Shown here: positions 60,533-64,000 of the stretch, in pieces
How the letters are laid out: each line of letters opens with the position of its first letter
How positions within the stretch are numbered: the stretch's first letter is position 1
The notes under the pieces: model-generated
The model's input: the letters and a program-made list of their open reading frames with translations, nothing else
What the model was told of the DNA's origin: nothing
The model's database searches: none
Made by a program: the position numbers and the translations under genes
Assembly: GCA_963815445.1 (NCBI GenBank)
Contig: CAWFGV010000011.1
Coordinates: 620,001-684,000, forward strand
DNA length: 64,000 nucleotides
Direction of reading: 5' to 3'
From: JANLYC01 sp963815445
GTDB taxonomy: Bacteria > Actinomycetota > Actinomycetes > Propionibacteriales > Nocardioidaceae

Positions 60533-61011
60533 AACGCCTCGATTCGGGTGAGGAGGTCGGAGAGCTGTCGCCTGCTGGCGCGTGGCCGGGGGGTGGCGAG
60601 ATACGCCGCGAGATCGGACCCGAGGACAGCACGAGCCTGTTCCGGCTCGGTGGTTCGGTCGATGCCGTGGTGGGCCGCGAGGCGGTCGTCGATCACCCGG
60701 ACCAGGGTCGTGTGCAGCTGAGTGGCCAGGGCGTCGGGGTCGCGATTGTCGCTGAGGTCCCGCGAGAGCCGGGAGAAGCGTGGGTCGAGGCCGTACCGAT
60801 GCCGCACGGCGCGTCGCGGCGCCGTCCAGCTCATCGGGGTGACACCGGCGTGAATGCGCGAGACGAGCCCGCCGAACAAGACGCAGGTGACCGTGGCGAC
60901 GATGAGCAGCACCGGTCGCGGGCGAAGGCCGACCCACGACGTGAAACCCCACGCCACGACGCCCGTGAGCAGCCCGTAGGTCGTTCGCTGCAGCCACGGG
61001 TGTGTCTTCAT
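60529..61011 (-). CDS. Small membrane protein of the MoxR operon
   Basis: A 160-residue protein with two membrane segments (~10-55) followed by an Arg-rich cytosolic-like part (WTAPRRAVRHRYGLDPRFSRL) and a helical C-terminus. I do not recognise a named family beyond its constant position between DUF4129-like and MoxR genes in actinobacteria. ATGA overlap upstream and GTGA overlap downstream. Confidence 0.75.
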
Positions 61012-61757
61012 GATCGACCGGGAGGGCTGGCGATGACAGGCTCGGCCGGCACTGCTGGCACTGCCGGCAGGTGGTGTCGGTCGAGGTCGTCGCGAAGCAG
61101 GTTGAGGGCGTGGACCGCTCGGCGACGGTGTGGCTCGCCGAGCTGGTGGCTGGAGAAGCGGGCCTCGCGGTACAGGTTCCCGAGGTCGGCGATGCCGGTA
61201 GCCCGGACGTCGTACCTGGCCAGCACGGCCCGGGTGAACTCCTCGGTCGTGAGCGCCGGGTCGCGGGCCAGACCCGCCTGGGTCACTGCCTCCTCGAGCA
61301 TGATCCAACAACGCACGATGGCGTCGCGCGGAGTGCCGTGGTCAAGGGCGGCCAGTCCGCGCTGTGCGGATCGACTCAGTTGCCGGGCGGTCTCCGCGTC
61401 GATGTCGGCGAAGGCCTCGTCCGCAGCCGGTTGGGGTGTGACCGGCGCTGCTGTGCGATGGCGCCGGCGCTGCTCGTATCGGCGCCACAGGATGGCCGAG
61501 AGCGCCAGCGCGAACAGCGTGAGCACGACGTAGATGAAGATCGTGACGACGGGCGCGAGCCCCTGTGGCGTCTGGGTGTGGTGCGACTGGCTGCCACTGC
61601 CTGAGCCGTCCGGCTTCCGTAGGTCGACGTGCGGTCGGGACTGCACCCGGTCCACAGCGCCGCGGAGAACCGGCACGTACGTCGCCGTGCTCACCCACGC
61701 AGCCAGCAGGACGGCCGCGGCGCTCAGGCTCACCAGCCAGACACCGCCCCGTCTCAT
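61008..61757 (-). CDS. DUF4129 domain membrane protein
   Basis: A 249-residue protein: one membrane segment at 5-25, a second at ~70-92, and a C-terminal DUF4129 domain (~125-225; DAIVRCWIMLEEAVTQAGLARDP, LTTEEFTRAVLARYDV). DUF4129 is usually linked to transglutaminase/MoxR operons. First gene of the operon; TACTCT lies 7 bases before the ATG. Confidence 0.85.
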   Translation of the reverse strand: MRRGGVWLVSLSAAAVLLAAWVSTATYVPVLRGAVDRVQSRPHVDLRKPDGSGSGSQSHHTQTPQGLAPVVTIFIYVVLTLFALALSAILWRRYEQRRRHRTAAPVTPQPAADEAFADIDAETARQLSRSAQRGLAALDHGTPRDAIVRCWIMLEEAVTQAGLARDPALTTEEFTRAVLARYDVRATGIADLGNLYREARFSSHQLGEPHRRRAVHALNLLRDDLDRHHLPAVPAVPAEPVIASPPGRS

Positions 61758-61764
61758 GCGGCTG

Positions 61765-61770
61765 AGAGTA
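61765..61770 (-). promoter_or_regulatory. -10 hexamer TACTCT of the MoxR operon
   Basis: On the minus strand, TACTCT ends 7 bases before the DUF4129 ATG at 61757. As all later junctions are overlaps, it may drive the whole five-gene operon. Confidence 0.45.
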
Positions 61771-61787
61771 CAGCGGCAGGGTCATGG

Positions 61788-62624
61788 TCAGCAGGTTCCG
61801 AGCAGTGTCGAGAGGCGAACCACCTGCCGCTGCAGGGTACCGGCGGGGTTCCGACCCGAAGCAGGGTTGCCGGGCAGCAGCATGAGGAGCCAGAACAGGC
61901 CGAAGAGCCGTCGGTACTCCCGAAGCCGCGCGCGCTCGTCCGCGGCCATGGTGAACTTCTCGAGCAGGCTGTCCGCGTCGACCGCCCCGTCGACCCAGGT
62001 CGATGGATGCTCGGCCAGGTCGGCGAGCTCGAAGGACTCGTCACTGACCCCGGCGTCCTCGAAGTCGACGAGCCGGACGCGCTCTCGGTCCCACAGCAGG
62101 TTGGCGACGTTCCCGTCGCCGCGGCCGAAGACTCGGCGCGGCTCGGTGGACTCCAACCCGCGTGCGTCGGACGTCGAGATCCAGCTGACTCCGGCGGCGA
62201 GGGCACGCCGGACGTCGGCGGGGTACGGAGGGTCCGGTGGCGTCCCCACGGTCTCCATCGCCCAGGACCGCACCTCGGTCAGGATCCTGGTGGCGGGCCA
62301 CCGCCGTAACGCGCGTGTCTCGAGCTCGGCGGGAGGTACGGCGTGATGGAAGGCGTCGATGGCATCCGCCACAGCGTCCACACAGACATCGGTAGCAGGG
62401 GGTCGGGTTCCCACCGGCTCACCGGGAAGCCGGCTCATCACGATCAGCGGCGGGTCGGCGTCGAGCTCTCTGGTCAACGGCGCCGGCACCAGGCCGGGGG
62501 CGTGCCGGTGCATCAGCGTGAGGGCGTCCCACTCACGGCGCGGCTCGCCGTCATGCCACCGGCGATAGCGCTTCGTCACAGTTTGCCCATCGAAGGTGAG
62601 GTCGTGGGTCGTGGCCGGAGACAT
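61788..62624 (-). CDS. Aminoglycoside-phosphotransferase-family kinase
   Basis: A 278-residue APH-fold kinase. The catalytic loop is FGRGDGNVANLLWD with D170 and N175 (the usual HGD reads RGD), and the metal-binding Asp is D187 in VRLVDFEDAG. The family includes antibiotic, choline and fructosamine kinases; the substrate here is unknown and resistance should not be assumed. TAGGGT (62631-62636) ends 6 bases before the ATG. Confidence 0.82.
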   Translation of the reverse strand: MSPATTHDLTFDGQTVTKRYRRWHDGEPRREWDALTLMHRHAPGLVPAPLTRELDADPPLIVMSRLPGEPVGTRPPATDVCVDAVADAIDAFHHAVPPAELETRALRRWPATRILTEVRSWAMETVGTPPDPPYPADVRRALAAGVSWISTSDARGLESTEPRRVFGRGDGNVANLLWDRERVRLVDFEDAGVSDESFELADLAEHPSTWVDGAVDADSLLEKFTMAADERARLREYRRLFGLFWLLMLLPGNPASGRNPAGTLQRQVVRLSTLLGTC

Positions 62625-62630
62625 GACGCG

Positions 62631-62636
62631 ACCCTA
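62631..62636 (-). promoter_or_regulatory. -10 hexamer TAGGGT of the phosphotransferase gene
   Basis: On the minus strand, it ends 6 bases before the ATG at 62624. Confidence 0.5.
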
Positions 62637-62791
62637 CGGCCACCGTGGCCGGCACCGGGTTGCGGTCAGGGTCGGCTCAGGGAGGTCCTGGATGTATCAG
62701 GCGGACCGTCGGCCCATCCTTGGCGGTGACCGTCCCGGTTTGCGGGGCCGTGCCCCCGGTCTACAGGCTGAAATGGCTTGCCATGGGGCAG

Positions 62792-62797
62792 TAGAGT
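62792..62797 (+). promoter_or_regulatory. -10 hexamer TAGAGT of the PAP2-family gene
   Basis: TAGAGT lies 5 bases before a GTG at 62803 and 41 before the GTG at 62839. Transcription would begin near 62803. Confidence 0.4.
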
Positions 62798-62838
62798 GGC
62801 CGGTGACGTCGGAGCCAGAAAGGGCGGGAGGGGGCGCA

Positions 62839-63639
62839 GTGAAGAGTTCTGTCTGGCGTGTCACGCGCGAGCTCGTCCTGCTGGCCGTGCTCTACGTCGG
62901 GTACTCCGCCGCTCGGCTGTTGGCGTCCAACGACACCCGGCTTGCGATCAACCACGCCAACGACGTCCTCGGTGTCGAGCGCTGGTGGCACATCGGTATC
63001 GAGGTGTCGTGGAACTCCGTGCTCATCGACCACCAGGCCCTCAGCGTGTTCGCCGGGTACTGGTACGCGACCATGCACTATGTCGTGACGCCGATCCTCC
63101 TGATCCTGCTCTGGCGGCACTCGCACATCCACTACCTGCGGATGCGCCGCATTCTCGTGGGTGCGACGGCGATTGCCCTGGTGGCCTACATCTTCTATCC
63201 GACGGCACCCCCGCGGATGCTGGACGGCTACGTCGACATCATGTCCTCGACGTCCCAGTTCGGCTGGTGGGGCGCGTCCGCGTCGGCTCCACGGGGTCTC
63301 GGTGACATGACGAACGAGCTCGCCGCGATGCCGTCGATGCACGTCGGGTGGGCGTTGTGGTGCACGATCGGCGCGATCTCGCTGAGCCGTGCGCTGTGGC
63401 TGCGCATCGGCGCCGTCGCGTATGTCGTCGTGACCACGTTGGTGGTGGTCGCGACGGCCAACCATTGGATTCTGGACGCGGTCGTGGGCGCTGCCATCAC
63501 GGCCGCGGTGTGGCTCGTCGTCCGCCAGCTCTCCCGCGTACACGAGCCTGAGCAGCCGGTCGCCGCGCGAGCGGTGGTCGCGCCGGTTCGACCCGTCGAG
63601 GCGCACGGCGACTCCGAGCTCTGCCCCGCCCGGATGTGA
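62839..63639 (+). CDS. PAP2-family membrane phosphatase/phosphotransferase (Aur1-like)
   Basis: A 266-residue membrane protein with about six segments. PAP2 motifs: FYPTAPPRML, AMPSMHVGWALW and ANHWILDAVVG, which supply the two catalytic His. The pattern is the inositolphosphotransferase (Aur1/Ipt1) branch, suggesting a lipid head-group reaction. I chose the GTG at 62839 because GGGAGGGGG precedes it; a leaderless GTG at 62803 would add 12 residues. The tail is Val/Pro/Ala-rich. Confidence 0.85.
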   Translation: MKSSVWRVTRELVLLAVLYVGYSAARLLASNDTRLAINHANDVLGVERWWHIGIEVSWNSVLIDHQALSVFAGYWYATMHYVVTPILLILLWRHSHIHYLRMRRILVGATAIALVAYIFYPTAPPRMLDGYVDIMSSTSQFGWWGASASAPRGLGDMTNELAAMPSMHVGWALWCTIGAISLSRALWLRIGAVAYVVVTTLVVVATANHWILDAVVGAAITAAVWLVVRQLSRVHEPEQPVAARAVVAPVRPVEAHGDSELCPARM

Positions 63640-63650
63640 CGCCGAGGTCG

Positions 63651-64000
63651 ATGCGAGGCGTGATCCCGCTGCCGGCCGGTCCCGGTCAGGAGTCGTGCTG
63701 GGGCTATCCGCGGCCTCCTGTGGTCGAGTCCACTCCCGAACACATCGTGGTCGAACTCGGGGGAGTGGCCATTGCCGAGACCACATCCGCCTTGCGTCTG
63801 CTCGAGACCAGCCACCCTCCGACGTACTACCTGCCGCGGGACGCGTTCGTTGCGGGATCGCTGCGACCAACGGCGGACTCTTCGATGTGCGAGTGGAAGG
63901 GCCACGCGTCGTACTTCGACGTGGTGGGCGACGACGTCGTGGCTGCTCGAAGCGCGTGGCACTATCCAGAGCCCGCGCCCGCGTTCGCGGCGCTCCGGGA
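63651..64000 (+). CDS. DUF427 protein, N-terminal part (runs off the right edge)
   Basis: An open frame from the ATG at 63651 to the window end (116 codons, no stop seen). It matches DUF427: YPRPPVVESTPEHIVVELGG, then RLLETSHPPTYYLPRDAF and SSMCEWKGHASYFDVV. The family is a small beta-fold protein of unknown function that often occurs in one or two copies. It starts 11 bases after the PAP2 gene, so it is probably co-transcribed. Confidence 0.82.
   Translation, partial: MRGVIPLPAGPGQESCWGYPRPPVVESTPEHIVVELGGVAIAETTSALRLLETSHPPTYYLPRDAFVAGSLRPTADSSMCEWKGHASYFDVVGDDVVAARSAWHYPEPAPAFAALR

Noticed and set aside
61788..62624. Antibiotic resistance by an aminoglycoside phosphotransferase
   Set aside because: Only the general APH kinase fold is visible and the HGD motif reads RGD; the family is broad and the substrate unknown.

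Overview
The window is high-GC DNA (roughly 70 percent by eye) densely packed with genes, with GTG/TTG starts and many 4-base start/stop overlaps. Gene families and gene order point to an actinobacterium. The run ctaB - ctaA - ABC exporter - sufR - sufBDCSU - sufT - ABC-F - enoyl-CoA hydratase - fabG - fabI follows the order around the suf and mabA-inhA loci of mycobacteria. DUF3099, dodecin, SURF1 and moaA beside fabG-fabI are also arranged as in other actinomycetes. My best guess is a Nocardioidaceae-like member of the Propionibacteriales; this is inferred from gene content, not from a search. It looks like ordinary chromosome: I see no rRNA, tRNA, CRISPR array, transposase, integrase or phage gene, and no gene-free stretch longer than about 290 bases.

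Layout. 1-5.6 kb: heme A synthesis (ctaB end, ctaA), an RDD membrane protein, a YCII-like protein, a methyltransferase and an ABC-2 exporter. 5.6-13.2 kb: the whole SUF iron-sulfur assembly operon (sufR-B-D-Rieske-C-S-U-T), led by its repressor, followed by an acVLRF1-type peptidyl-tRNA hydrolase. 13.2-22.5 kb: neutral zinc peptidase, ABC-F ATPase, enoyl-CoA hydratase, ABC exporter, an atypical SDR, SURF1, moaA, a small Cys/His protein, DUF3099 and dodecin. 22.7-24.2 kb: fabG-fabI of fatty-acid synthesis type II. 24.3-30.0 kb: a cyanophycin locus (cphB-cphA on the minus strand) facing a shorter CphA paralogue without an ATP-grasp domain; a perfect 20-bp inverted repeat lies between them. 30-46 kb: SixA-like phosphatase, serB, a lone ABC ATPase, NfeD/SPFH/TauE, a lipase-like hydrolase, PEBP, siroheme synthase, an rRNA/tRNA methyltransferase, a GAF-PAS-GGDEF cyclase, peptide deformylase, an extradiol dioxygenase, an aldo-keto reductase, a DinB-like/SnoaL fusion and AlkD. 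45.5-48 kb: divergent glgM and glgC, the entry to alpha-glucan synthesis. 48-57.7 kb: a divergent gamma-glutamyltransferase, cyclophilin, DoxX-like protein, methyltransferase, a DUF3037/HipA-like kinase pair, LtrA, an organomercurial-lyase-like protein, a RecQ fusion and a sucrase/ferredoxin-like protein. 57.7-61.8 kb: a five-gene MoxR-DUF58-DUF4129 operon in which every junction is a 4-base overlap. 61.8-64 kb: a phosphotransferase, a PAP2/Aur1-like membrane phosphatase and the start of a DUF427 gene that runs off the right edge.

Many genes carry a TANNNT hexamer 6-9 bases before the start codon and no ribosome-binding site, which suggests widespread leaderless transcription. I used this to decide several starts. 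The sites most worth a second look are the cyanophycin locus with its ATP-grasp-less paralogue, the sufR control region (overlapping leaderless promoter, palindrome and a DtxR/IdeR-like box), the HipA-like/DUF3037 pair, the acVLRF1 gene, the InhA-type reductase with alanine at the position of InhA Ser94, and the RecQ fusion.
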